A DNA stretch of 64,000 bases from Circinella umbellata (taxonomy: Eukaryota > Mucoromycota > Mucoromycetes > Mucorales > Lichtheimiaceae): positions 1,116,001-1,180,000 of the forward strand of contig JAIWNF010000003.1 of the NCBI GenBank assembly GCA_025093555.1, given 5' to 3'. The notes under the pieces are model-generated. The model ran no database searches. It worked only from the letters and a program-made list of their open reading frames with translations, and had not been told where the DNA came from. Below are positions 53,550-64,000 of this stretch, in pieces. A program made the translations under genes and the position numbers. The first letter of the stretch is position 1, and every line of letters starts with the position of its first letter.

Positions 53550-53583
53550 ATGTGTGTGTGTGTGTGTTGTGTGTGTGTGTGTG
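53550..53583. repeat. (GT)n microsatellite with one TG/GT slip
   Basis: TGTGTG run interrupted once by TTGT, in the gene-poor region. Confidence 0.9.
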
Positions 53584-54236
53584 GAATAGTTAAAACATTC
53601 AGGTACATTTATGTACAATAGATATTTAGCGAATTTATAGTAGAGACATCAGCTTCAAAAAAATAACATAATATACTATATATACCACGCTGAAAAAACA
53701 TAAGGCTGTCTGTATCGTGCTGTTACATTAGTGATACTATAGTCGAGTCCACTTGAGATATATTTTTTCAGTCAAACTTCAAGAACAATCTATTACATAA
53801 GAATATAATCTCATCACCTTGCTTGCACTGTTTCACATATCTTATTTCGTGGTTATTTTGCAAAGCGATGATTGTATCATTGAAAATAACAGATAAATCA
53901 ACTTACATATACGAAGTATTGTTGGTCTTGGATATTTGTACTGTGCCAAAACATTATCGAAATTTTACCTAGTTGCCATGACATGCTTACCCATAGTCTC
54001 ATTTTATATACATGTACGTATAAATCAATTTGGTTAATCAATTAGGAGGGTGTACTATTAGATTTGTTCAATACTAGTAAGTCGTGTTCTAATGTAATTT
54101 TCAGCCACTAGCTTAAAAAGTCATATCTATTTTTAGGTGAAACCGCCTAAGAGTAACTTTAAAAATGTGAAAGAGAAGTACATATAGCAAGAAGAAGACA
54201 TGATTACCCTTGAATGGTAAATATTAGTAGTTGCTC

Positions 54237-54425
54237 CAAGGTGCGAATTAATTTAACAAAAAAATCAAGTTACCTTTTTAAGATATACCTATTTTGGTAT
54301 ATGAGACGAGGAAAAATGAGGCCCAAACCCGCCTTATTTTTAAACCACTCAGATACCTAATTAGGTATGTCCCATATACCATATAAAGTAATGCTCAAAA
54401 TTTCAAAAAATTAATTCGCACCTTG
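54237..54425. mobile_element. MITE-like element with 18-bp perfect terminal inverted repeats
   Basis: Left end CAAGGTGCGAATTAATTT (54237-54254) and right end AAATTAATTCGCACCTTG (54408-54425) are exact reverse complements. The 189-bp body has no coding capacity and has secondary internal inverted pieces (GGTATATGAGAC and, on the other strand, GGTATATGGGAC). Terminal CAAGG resembles Tc1/mariner ends. Outside the arms lie TGCTC on the left and AGAGCA on the right, so partial pairing continues, but I see no TA or other target duplication. Non-autonomous DNA transposon by inference. Confidence 0.65.
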
Positions 54426-55799
54426 AGAGCATCTACTGATATACGACAACAAAGAAATTATCTAGCATGTTATATATTCCTTATTATGCATAGGTGGAGT
54501 TAAATTTCATACATTTTATTTCTTTTCTATTTATCATTGCTATAAATCATGTACAAGCGAAGCTCATTGTTATTTTTTCAGTGATAACCTAGAGGGTAAA
54601 AACACGGTTCTGTGCACCTACAAAAAACCAGCAGGAATTTATTATACATGTTATAATGTTTGGACTCTTTATTAAGTAAATACTACTAAAAACAATAGGT
54701 AGTTTAAAATAAGGTAGTATTGACGTTAGTGAAGTATCATAATAAAGTGCTCTTATATAGGAAAAGGAGAACAACGGGTTTTGCATTTGCTGATCGTCAC
54801 GTTCAAAAACATAAAAGTTTTCCTGATCTAGTAAAAAAGACAACCGCAGCAAATATTATTGCATCTGGTATAAATAATAAAAGTTGGTATCATGATTTAA
54901 ATAACTTTAAAGTAAGAAATGGCTGTATAATTTCTTCATTCTTATTGATTAGATAAAAAATAAAACAGCTGAGCTTCACGTTTTCTCAACGACTTTATTG
55001 TTGTTTTTAAATCAGGAAATACTCCACGCAGCTTTTTTATCTTTTCGTGTAAACAAAGAAAAAGAGGGGTTTTTTTGTCGGGTACCACAAGTTATTTTTA
55101 TTTTACAGAGCGTCCTGTCTTTTATTTTTTTTACAAATTGCGAATCATAATCTATTATGTTGCACGAGTTGTAAGGCGCTATTGTTGGATATTGATGTTT
55201 AAAAAAAGAATTCGACAATTGAAAATGATGCGAAAATTTTAGTATCAACTTGTAAAGAGAGGAAAAAGGTGTAACGACATTGGTATTTAGCATTTGTATT
55301 CATTGTAAAACGATGCTCAAAATGGCCTCGTCTGGTTTTTTTTCTCTTGTACCAATATAAATATAGCAACTTTCATTAACGTGACACAAAAAGTCGGATC
55401 GTGATAACCTGGTAACAACAACTAAATTGCCCATATGTACTTTTATAACTGTCGAAGACATACTTTTAGGTTTGTGATAAATTATATAAAGATAATATAG
55501 CCCTTCTTAAAAATAATAATTGAACGGTTTATGTTTTTTTTCAAAAAAAAAAAAAAAAGGAATCGAAAAGGATCTCATTGAACATAAATTGTAGCAGGAA
55601 ATAAATGGAAAATTAAACATTGTGACACAGGGCAAAAATAACACAAAAAATGCTGGGTTCTTGGTTTGGGGATGCGTGCGGATGTTTTATCTTACATTTC
55701 CGTGGATTCTGTGCTTCAATCAATTGATAGCCCGTATTTTTTGTCGAGAACATAATTGATGCCGCTCCCAGTTTTGCCAACATCAGCAAAAGATTATCC

Positions 55800-55895
55800 A
55801 ACAAAAACTTTCTTCTTCCTCTTCTTCACGCTTTTTCTTTTTGCCTCTCCTTAATTTTATCCATTCCTTCTTTATAACCCTTTCCCTTTCCTTTA
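55800..55895 (+). promoter_or_regulatory. Pyrimidine-rich leader of the mucin-like gene
   Basis: CTTCTTCCTCTTCTTCACGC and following C/T tract ends directly before the ATG at 55898 (context TTTATAATG). Same design as upstream of the fucosyltransferase-like gene. Confidence 0.45.
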
Positions 55896-55897
55896 TA

Positions 55898-57127
55898 ATG
55901 CGTTTATTTTTGCCAACAACGTGGCTTTTTGTTGTATTGATTCTATTACAAATAGTTACTGTTGTTCGACCACAGGAAGCTTCCGGCGGTGCTGGTGGCG
56001 GTGGTGCTGAACCTAGTCCATCAGGAGGCGTTAATCCTCCTGTTCCTTCAGAACAGCCAACGCCTGCACCCAGTCCTGAACCTAGTCCACCTCCTCAAAA
56101 TTCAAATACACCAGCTCCTCCACCATCGAATAATCCACAACCCTCTTCAGAAGAAAAGCCGGCTGTAAGTAGCAACAATCCTCCAGCGAATTCGCAAACG
56201 CCCAATCCAGTACCAACCAATAGTGGCAATAAAGACGATACCAAAACCCCTGATGCTTCCAAACCAAGCAATGAAAGCAAGGATAATAAATCAGATAATG
56301 CTAATCCAACTATAACTGATGAGAATGGTACTCATACAACAGATAGTACATCAAAACCATCTTCCTCAAATGATTCTCAAAATTCAGGCGACGACAATGG
56401 ACCCCCGATTGGTGTTATTGCTGGTGCTGTGGTCGGTGGTGTAGGCATGTTATTATGAAGCTTTATTATATTATGGATATATATAATTATATATAATTAC
56501 TTATTAAAGTATGTGACACGACTGTACATTGTTGGCTCACACGCTCTTTCTATCTATATTTTAGTGGGTATTGCATTACTGGGTGGTATTCTTTCATGGT
56601 TAAATCGCCGTGGCGGATGTACCCGTCGAAGTACGAAACCTAACAAGGCTGATTATGAGGATTTTGGCATGGGTGATAATGACTACCCTCATCACCGTTC
56701 GCCTACAATGGCAGCAGGAGCTGCCGCGGTTGCAGCCTCAACTTCGCCAGCTATGAATCACAGTGATCTTTCTCGCACACCTACTGTTCCTCGACTCAAT
56801 GAACAAGGCACATATTACGATGGTAATCCATCTGGATATTATCAACAAGATATGATATCTCAACAACAACAGCAAAGTTATTATTATCCTGAACAGCAAC
56901 ATCAAGATATGTCGGGAGCAGGTTATTACGATAATTCTGGCTATTATTATAATCAACAACAGCAACAACAACCCGTTACGGCTGCTGCTGGTATGTATGG
57001 TCAAGACCCGGCATATGTGCAACAAGGTTATTACAAGCCAGACTTGGCGGATTTGAGCAGCCACGATCAACAACTACAGCATACACCACAAATGCAACAG
57101 CAACAGCAACAGCCATCAAGAGTATAG
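55898..57127 (+). CDS. Mucin-like single-pass cell-surface protein
   Basis: Two exons (about 55898-56438, 56565-57127) give 367 aa. A signal peptide (MRLFLPTTWLFVVLILLQIVTVVRP) is followed by about 145 residues of Ser/Pro/Asn/Gly-rich, probably O-glycosylated ectodomain (PAPSPEPSPPPQNSNTPAPP, with NGT and NDS sites). The single membrane span is Gly-rich and cut by the intron: GVIAGAVVG joins VGIALLGGILSWL. The tail is basic after the membrane (NRRGGCTRRSTK) and then Tyr/Gln-rich (GYYQQDM, YYYPEQQHQ, QQQQQQP). The architecture resembles fungal cell-wall stress sensors (Mid2/Wsc) or mucins but no Wsc Cys domain is present. The exact donor is uncertain by three bases (GTGTAG or GTGGTG). Confidence 0.62.
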
Positions 57128-57765
57128 TAGACAAAATTTGTGAGGCATCTAATATACGAGGGATACTCGATTATTTTTTTGTTAAATAAGTTTTTTTTTT
57201 CATTTTTTCCCTTTTCATCTGTTAATTACAACTAATCAAGAAAGAGTATCAGATCTTCTGTACATCCTTTTGCTTTCAGTTTGCTCCTTATTTTATTTTC
57301 TCTTTACCTTCTCTCTTTCTCTCTCCGTATTTTTATCACTCTCAGTCAAAACACTTCAGCATGGGATTCTTAACCTCTTTTTTATTCTTATTAGTACTGA
57401 TAATAGTATCAATTTTATCATCTTATATTTCTCATTATTTTTATATCTTTCTATTGTAATGAACCGGAAAAGTTAGAGTCATTGCACATTTCAACAAAAA
57501 TTCGTAGTATAATAAAAAAAACATGGATGCAATGGAAAGAAAATAAAAAAAACGGGAATAAATTAAAGAATATATAGTACAAATGATACAAATAATAATG
57601 GTAATAGTTGTCATAGCGAAATGAAAAGAAAAACAAGAAAATATAAATGCTAATAATAATGGATATAATGATAGCTATATGAATGAATACAAATATGGTG
57701 TAGGCTGGTATAAATAAAAAGCGATGATTGATGAATAGAGTACAGTACAGTAAATATTATAAAGA
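57128..57765. other. Convergent 3' intergenic region
   Basis: 638 bp between the mucin-like stop and the Sel1 gene stop. T/C-rich tracts on the left, A-rich on the right; no gene seen. Confidence 0.55.
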
Positions 57766-60700
57766 TTAAGCATAGCTGGAGCTAGATGATTCTGTGTTCG
57801 CTTCGCTTCCTATATACATTACTATAATTAGTCTCATGATATATATATATATGTATATATATTTGTTGTGACCCAAATGAGAAGTGAAATGTATAAAAGA
57901 CTTACGTGTTGCTTCTTTGAACAGAGACTTGGCTTTCTGCAGTTCTTCGTCTGTAGCAAGGTTTCTCTTAGAATACTCATAAATCCTTTGTAAAGCTTGT
58001 TCATCACCTAATCGAGCAAGTTTCATCCAACGGGTCAAAGCTTCACTATAGTCTTGATGTACACCAATCGCTTCCTCATAGCATTGAGCAATATGTTGAG
58101 CAATTAGTTTATATACTTGATTATCATTCGCCTGTTCAAGCTCTAGCAACTCCTGAAATCCTAATTTCGGGCGATGTTCTAAAGAATACCAGCCATGAAG
58201 GTGATATAACGCAAGCATCATTTGGGCAGGGTTTGTTTGTACGCCTCTTGCTTCATGTACGGCTTTTTCGAACCAAGCATAAGCTTGTCGATGAAGTAAT
58301 TGTGCTTGCTCTTCTTTATCATGAAACCTATTTGCCATTATGTGCATCAGACGACCAATCACTAGCTGTAAAATGGGTCGATTACTTGTATTTTCTGGAT
58401 CTTGATAGGCTCTTTGATAGCAATCAAGTGCGATTTCCATATTATCTCCTTCGTAAGGCTCATAACCATCCTGATAGTACGAGCCCACCATAGCAATCGA
58501 CACGTTGTCATTTAGCTCTGCTGCTTGACAAAAGTAAGAGAACGCCTTTTTACGGTCTTGTACAATGACGAAACGCCTGTTTTTGTTTCTATCTATTCCG
58601 GAAAAGCCTCGATCATATAGATAGCCAACACTGCGAAGAGCAACAGGAATATGATGTTCATCTGCAGCAGAAAGATGTAGTCTCCAACCTTCTTCATAGT
58701 TACACTGTTCCCAGTAGATTGAGGCTAACTCATATATTGCTTCAACGTGTCCTTGGTTTTTTGCCGCAGTAAAATAACGCGCAGCCGCAACCGGGTTAGG
58801 TTCAAGTGTGGCAAATCCATTCTTATGAAAAAGGCCCATCTGAAATTGTGCCTTCATATTTCTTCTAGTGGCAGCTTCATGAAACCACTGTAATGCGTCT
58901 TCGTCTCTTCCAAGTTCATTGTATAAACCACCCAAATGTAACATAGCATCGGTATTTCTAATTTGCTGGGTATCGGCTCCTAGCGTATACCAATGAATAG
59001 CCTTGTTGAAGTCTTGAGACATTCCTTGACCACGCTGATAACAACTACCAAGAAAAACACACGCTGAGCACCAAATCTTTCGATCGTGCTCTAATGTTGG
59101 TGCTGATGTGGATTCGACTGCTGTTCGCAAATCATTGAAATTTTCTTGAGCATTTTGTCCAGTTTCGGCTACGTTTAAAATACGATATGTCGCCATACGA
59201 AAACGAGCAATCCAATGTGAAGGATATCGGTTGAACCACACCATCGCATCAATATATCTATCCCAGGAATTGAATATTTCTGCTTTATATATAGCTGCCA
59301 TTTGGTGACCAAGATTTAGAGCTTTACTATAATATGTCAATGCAATCTCCAGATTTTTTGGAAATGCACTTCCAAATCCAGTTTCATACAACAACCCAAG
59401 TTGTGTTAATGCTTCAACATCTCCAGCGCTTTCAGCATCTTCCAATAAATATTTTGTTTGAGAGGTATCGTATTGAGATGCGTCATCTGCATCGTCAAAA
59501 GTTTCTGCTTGCTGTTCGCGATAATTTACCATTGCTAGTTCTCGCATACTACCAGGGTGCCCGCTGGTCGCACCTTGGTTAAATCGTCGTCTTGCTTCAT
59601 CGTATTTCTGCTCTTGAACGGCCAAGAGACCTAATTCGTAAGCGGCATCACCATGTCCTTGATCAGCAGCTACTGTAAGCCATTTTTTGGCTTCTGTACT
59701 GTCCTCTTCAATACCAATCCCATACAAAAGCAAATAACCTATTATTGAAATATTGGTGCATTTTTTATTAGCCTTGTGAGGTAACAATTGACATTATAAC
59801 ATTATTAATCCATAAAGCTTTGATACAAACCAAAATAGTATCGTGCTTCCCTAGCTTGCATGACAGTTTCTGAAGATTCTTGATTGCCTTTCATTTGATC
59901 AAGTCGAGGACCCAGCTGTTGTAAATGATGGAAAGCCTCAGTATGTTCGCCTTTATCAATGAGTAGCTTTGCCAATCTTGATCTTGCCCTATCTTGCGCC
60001 CAATCAATTGTGACAGGTAATTCTACATTAACTGCTCTGCGGTACCATTCAATTGCACGTAAAATATCACGAGCTGTTCCGATACCAGTTTCACAACAAA
60101 TGCCTATTAAATATTAATTCACAAATATGCCATGTTAGTTACAAATAAGCAATACACAAACTGATTCTCCATTTATATATATATATAATATACCTAGCAA
60201 TTCAAAAGGCTCGATAATATTTTCTTCTGAGCCATATTTCACCATTTCTTGAAGCATTGTATAAACATCAATTTGTTCAGTGCGTTCTCTTAAGTTATGC
60301 AATACAACAAGTCGACAACTATGTAATCTTGCATGCCAACCATATTGTGATGTTAAATTGTGCTTTTCGATAATAGTGGTATATTGCCAAAACGCGTGAT
60401 CTCGTTCAGATTGACTTTCAAATAATTTGGCAATAGCAAAACTCGCTCTATATATCAAAAAATTAAAGCAAACGGTTTAGGTATATAAAATCCATTCAAG
60501 GCCTTTTTTTAACATGTAATTATTTTTTACCTGACGTAACCTAAATCTTCCGATTTTTGTAGACATTCATATTGGTTTTCGATACAGCACTGAACAAACC
60601 ATCCTTTTTCATGATATTGTGCCAATTGATACCAAGCTCTAGGATCATTAAATGATGTTGCTTTTTCTAACCACGCGTACCCCTCCTGGTAGTTTGTCTT

Positions 60701-63533
60701 TCCTTCTGTAACGGGTAGAAGATTCATCTCGTATGCCTTGGCAAGTTCTCGCATTGCATCTGTATTATCTCTTTTTGCGGCTTTGAGTAACCATGTATGG
60801 GCTTCGGCAACAGTATCCGGGTTATTTATAAGAATTCGACTCAATGTAACCATGGCTTCCGGAAGACCTCGAATAACAGCCCCGCGCAGCAATTCTTCAG
60901 CGCGCTCAAGATCACGATCAACTGGCGGTAATCCTTCAATATAGTAAACAGCTTCACACATCTGAGATAGTGAGTGACCTTGGGTCGAAGCACTTGCATA
61001 AAGATAATAGGCCTGTTCTCGGTCCTTAACTAAATGCTGTACACCTTGTTCGTCGGTAAATGCAAATCCATTTGACAGCATATCAGCAGCATTGAATTGA
61101 CTGAACATATGTCCCAAATCTGCAGCCTTGCGAAAGTAATCGTATGCCAGTTTTGGATTACGCTCAACAACACCAGAGATGCCATCTTTATATGCACGTG
61201 CAGTATGATAATGTGCATCGGCAAAGTCTTCGGTATCCGCCAAGGTGAGTAGTAATTTAAATGCAGTAATAGGGTCAGTTTGGAGCAAACCGTTGCCATG
61301 GAGTTGGTACAAGGCGATATATAGTCGAGCTGTATTACGATATAATGCAAGTTTATGCATGTACATGGATTCGAGCTCCCTTGAGGCAATATCTTCCTTG
61401 AGATTTTTGCTGGTGGCTACCTTTTGAAACCATTCAAACGCTTCTTTTTGACGACCACTGGTATCCAGCAACATGGCAAGCGCAAGTTGTGCAGGAACAC
61501 ATTTGACAGGTAGGGTCTCGGTCCGCCGCGCAGCTTGTTCATAGTGATTAATCGCTTCTTGAATGTTTTTGGAACAACCACGTCCATATTCGTATTGCTT
61601 AGCGAGTAAACACGACGCTAATGGATCACCTTGTGCCGCAGCTTTTTTGAATAGTTGGTGAGCTTCTGATTCATTTTTTGTGACACCAATGCCGTCAGCG
61701 TACATATTGCCAAGAACGCGCTGTCCTTTAGGATATCCAGCTTGAGAAGATAATTGAAAATGCTTTAAAGCTAAATCATCATTGCGAGTCAAATCATTAC
61801 TACCATGTCGATAGTTGACACCCATCATATAATGCGTCGCGCCATAATTCCCGTCATCGACGCTGTCAAGAAGGCGCTCATAGAAATCAAAGGCTCTGCA
61901 CAGACTTTTTTCCACATGTATTCCTTCCTCATAAAGAAATGCGAGTTGTAATAAAGCATCGGTATTACCCTTTTTGATTAATTTTTTTTTAAAGTTAGTC
62001 TCTAAATAAAAAATAAAAAACACCAAAAAAAATGGTTTGTATTTTTCCTTTTACCTTTTCAGCAGCTGACCCAAGTAAAATTAATGCTTTTTGAAGTAAC
62101 TCATTTTTTGAGCGATTGTCGAAAACCATCTTGTTGTTGTTACCATCGATTTGTTCGAAAAGTAATTTACTAACAGCAGCCTGCGCTTTTGAGTAACCTT
62201 GTGCTGCGGCTGTGCTGTACCATTCATATGCCACTTGCAGATTGATTTTGTAATCAGCTTTACCATGTTGATAATAGTATCCCATCATATATTGAGCCGG
62301 AGAGTAACTGTGGTTGGCAGCCGAGATAAAATACTTCAACGCTTTCATTTCATCTTTAAGGACTCCTTTTTTTCCGTTGAAGAGCATCTCACCAAGATAA
62401 TACTGAGAGCTCGAAACAATGCCACGAATTTGTTCATGTTGTGGGTGATTTGGTTGGGCGTCCAATAACTTTTTATATTCTACAGCAGCTCCCTGAAATA
62501 AAGTAAAAGCTTTATCATAACTGGGTTTTCCAGAAGATGTCATACCATAGTATTGAAAGATTGCAAAAGGATAATAGGCTTCGATTTGTTTGCTTTTTAC
62601 GAGTCGGTACAAGTCTCGATACTGTTGTTGCTGCTGCTCGTTCTTGCTCGCTTGTGAAACAAATGTAGACTGGTCATTCGCGCTTGTCACGAGACTACTA
62701 CTATTATCGGTCGCAGCAGTAATAGAAGTTCTCGACGATAATGGTAGCAATAACGAGCTAGTGGAACTGGGTGCTGTTAATGATGGTGCACCTGTCGAAT
62801 TTTTATTAGCGGTCGTCTGAGTAACATTAGTAACGATATTCGAGCGTCGGTGTTGTTGCTGCTGCTGCTGGCGTACATGAATTAAAGCGGGTTGTTGTTG
62901 TACGGGAGTAAATTTACTGGAGTAAATTGATGGTGCAGCGGAGGACATAGATGATGGTGATGAAATGGTTGAAAACATTGCTGTTCCCAAGGAGGCTGTT
63001 GATGATGATGATGACAAAGTAGGTGGAATATACTCTTGAAGGTCACTATATAACAATCGATCGTCGTTGATGGTTAGGCGACTTTCTTCCATGATATGTT
63101 TTTTTATTAAGCTTGCAGAATCATTTGAGTAAAAATCAATCGATAAATGTGGTCCAAAACTACCTTCGTCATCATCATCAATGAGAATGGGCTGGGATAT
63201 TGATATCGTGGATGGTTGGTGGCTGCTATATGGTGAATTTGATAATATTTGTTGTTGCTGCTCTAATATCGATGATGAGGAAGATGATTGTTGTGATGTA
63301 GAGGAAGGATTATGATAATGACTACTACTACTACTACTACTACTACGATCATGTTGAAACTGTTGTTGACGCTGACGTTGTAATTGTTGGGTTCGTAATG
63401 GTTGTGGCTGTGGTGGTTGTGGTGAAGAATTTGGGGCTAAGGACGTTGAGGATGATGTTGATGGAAAGTGACGTGCTCTGTTGTTATTGCTACTTCTACG
63501 ATGTCTGCCAGTTTTACTCTGATGTTGGCCCAT
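57766..63533 (-). CDS. Giant Sel1-repeat protein with N-terminal myristoylation motif
   Basis: Six exons (63533-62055, 61969-60531, 60447-60194, 60103-59831, 59738-57906, 57809-57766) total 5322 nt, 1773 aa, no frame breaks. The start gives MGQHQSKTGRHRR: Gly2 and Ser6 fit the N-myristoyltransferase signal and the basic cluster suits membrane binding. Residues 10 to about 330 are Ser/Gln/Pro-rich disorder. From about 340 to the end run some 30 Sel1-type repeats (alpha/alpha solenoid), for example KYFISAANHSYSPAQYMMGY, LKHFQLSSQAGYPKGQRVLG, AHQLFKKAAAQGDPLASCLL, YRKAADLGHMFS-type units and KWLTVAADQGHGDAAYELG. Sel1 solenoids scaffold multiprotein complexes (Sel1/Hrd3 in ERAD, Skt5/Chs4 on chitin synthase). 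This one lacks a signal peptide, so it is probably cytosolic and membrane-tethered. The specific role is unknown. Confidence 0.82.
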
Positions 63534-64000
63534 GTTTTTATGTTTGTTTGGTAAAGAAGTACAATGCAAACAACAGATTTACAATCTGGGGAAAAAAAAG
63601 CCAAAAAAAAAAAAGAGAAACAGAGAAATGGATGGTCGATCAATATTAATTTATATGCTTTAAGAGAAGAAACGTGTTGGATTGGTTTCTTTTTTTTTCT
63701 CAACAAACCTGCTGCATCACACGAGCGATTCCTAATTAATCGAACGGCGTAGAATTTTAAAGCTCGACTACCTTTTTGTAATACTCAAAAACATTCATTA
63801 ACTTCACTCTCCCCCCAATTCCCCCCTTCGCTTCTCCTTTTCTTTTTATGTAACATGAAAAATACGCGCCAACTCATCATTATCAAGGTTATTTATTATA
63901 TTTTTGAAAGTTTATTTTTTTTATATATGGACATACAACAACAAAAATCTTTCTTATTCCTCTTATTATCAATAATACAAAAAATATGTGTAATTACTAT
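63534..64000. other. Upstream region of the Sel1 gene
   Basis: No gene visible. The plus strand has a C/T-rich block at 63800-63850 (CTCTCCCCCCAATTCCCCCC) of the kind seen before plus-strand genes here, so a plus-strand gene may start beyond the right edge. Confidence 0.4.

Larger units (their letters stand above)
52876..55897. other. 3 kb gene-poor region between DUF202 and mucin-like genes
   Basis: No gene. A possible extra DUF202 exon at 52919-52981, a GT microsatellite at 53550-53583, a MITE-like element at 54237-54425, a T8-C-A16 hairpin at 55534-55558, and a pyrimidine-rich leader (about 55800-55895) for the mucin-like gene. Confidence 0.6.

Noticed and set aside
57837..57865. AT-rich block near the Sel1 3' end as a promoter or origin
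   Set aside because: It is inside the last intron of the Sel1 gene and is simple AT repeat.

Overview
The window is AT-rich nuclear DNA from a fungus, most probably an early-diverging (Mucoromycota-type) mould. The evidence is short GT-AG introns (about 45-110 nt) in every protein gene, fungal-type homologues (Utp17, Utp18, Cox16, Pam18, Scc2, Thr1, Atp2), a PHAF1/UPF0183 protein, and remnants of Tc1/mariner-like DNA transposons. I cannot name the genus. I rebuilt 19 genes by splicing by eye. Junctions were chosen because reading frame, phase and protein family agree across them; for most genes the exon lengths add up to a whole number of codons. Layout, left to right: the 5' end of a secreted subtilisin-like protease (minus, runs off the left edge); a 7-exon MFS drug/H+ antiporter (minus); the 20-exon cohesin loader SCC2/NIPBL (minus, 3870-10649); a 5.9 kb gene desert with a decayed Tc1/mariner transposase; a Golgi/ER-type fucosyltransferase-like protein (plus); UTP17/WDR75 (minus); a 4.5 kb desert with a broken kelch-repeat gene; COX16 and a FAF1/C1orf131-like gene (both plus); a coiled-coil protein (minus) whose stop lies 11 bp from the FAF1 stop; a Cys-rich type I membrane protein (minus); homoserine kinase THR1 (minus); a low-complexity protein (minus); ATP2 (minus), head to head with PAM18 (plus); UTP18 (minus), head to head with a conserved-looking coiled-coil gene (plus); a PHAF1/UPF0183 protein (minus); a DUF202 membrane protein (minus); a 2.9 kb desert holding a MITE-like element; a mucin-like single-pass surface protein (plus); and a 1773-residue Sel1-repeat protein that starts with a myristoylation motif (minus). 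Functional themes are ribosome biogenesis (UTP17, FAF1-like, UTP18: three small-subunit processome genes in 28 kb), mitochondrial bioenergetics and import (COX16, ATP2, PAM18), and the cell surface or secretory route (protease, fucosyltransferase-like protein, Cys-rich and mucin-like membrane proteins). These genes are interspersed rather than clustered; I see no biosynthetic gene cluster and no CRISPR, tRNA or rRNA gene. I see no clearly new biological system. The best leads are the very large myristoylation-motif Sel1 protein, a coding exon consisting only of the start codon in PAM18, frequent AAG 3' splice sites, a GC-AG intron, the MITE-like element and the transposase and kelch relics.
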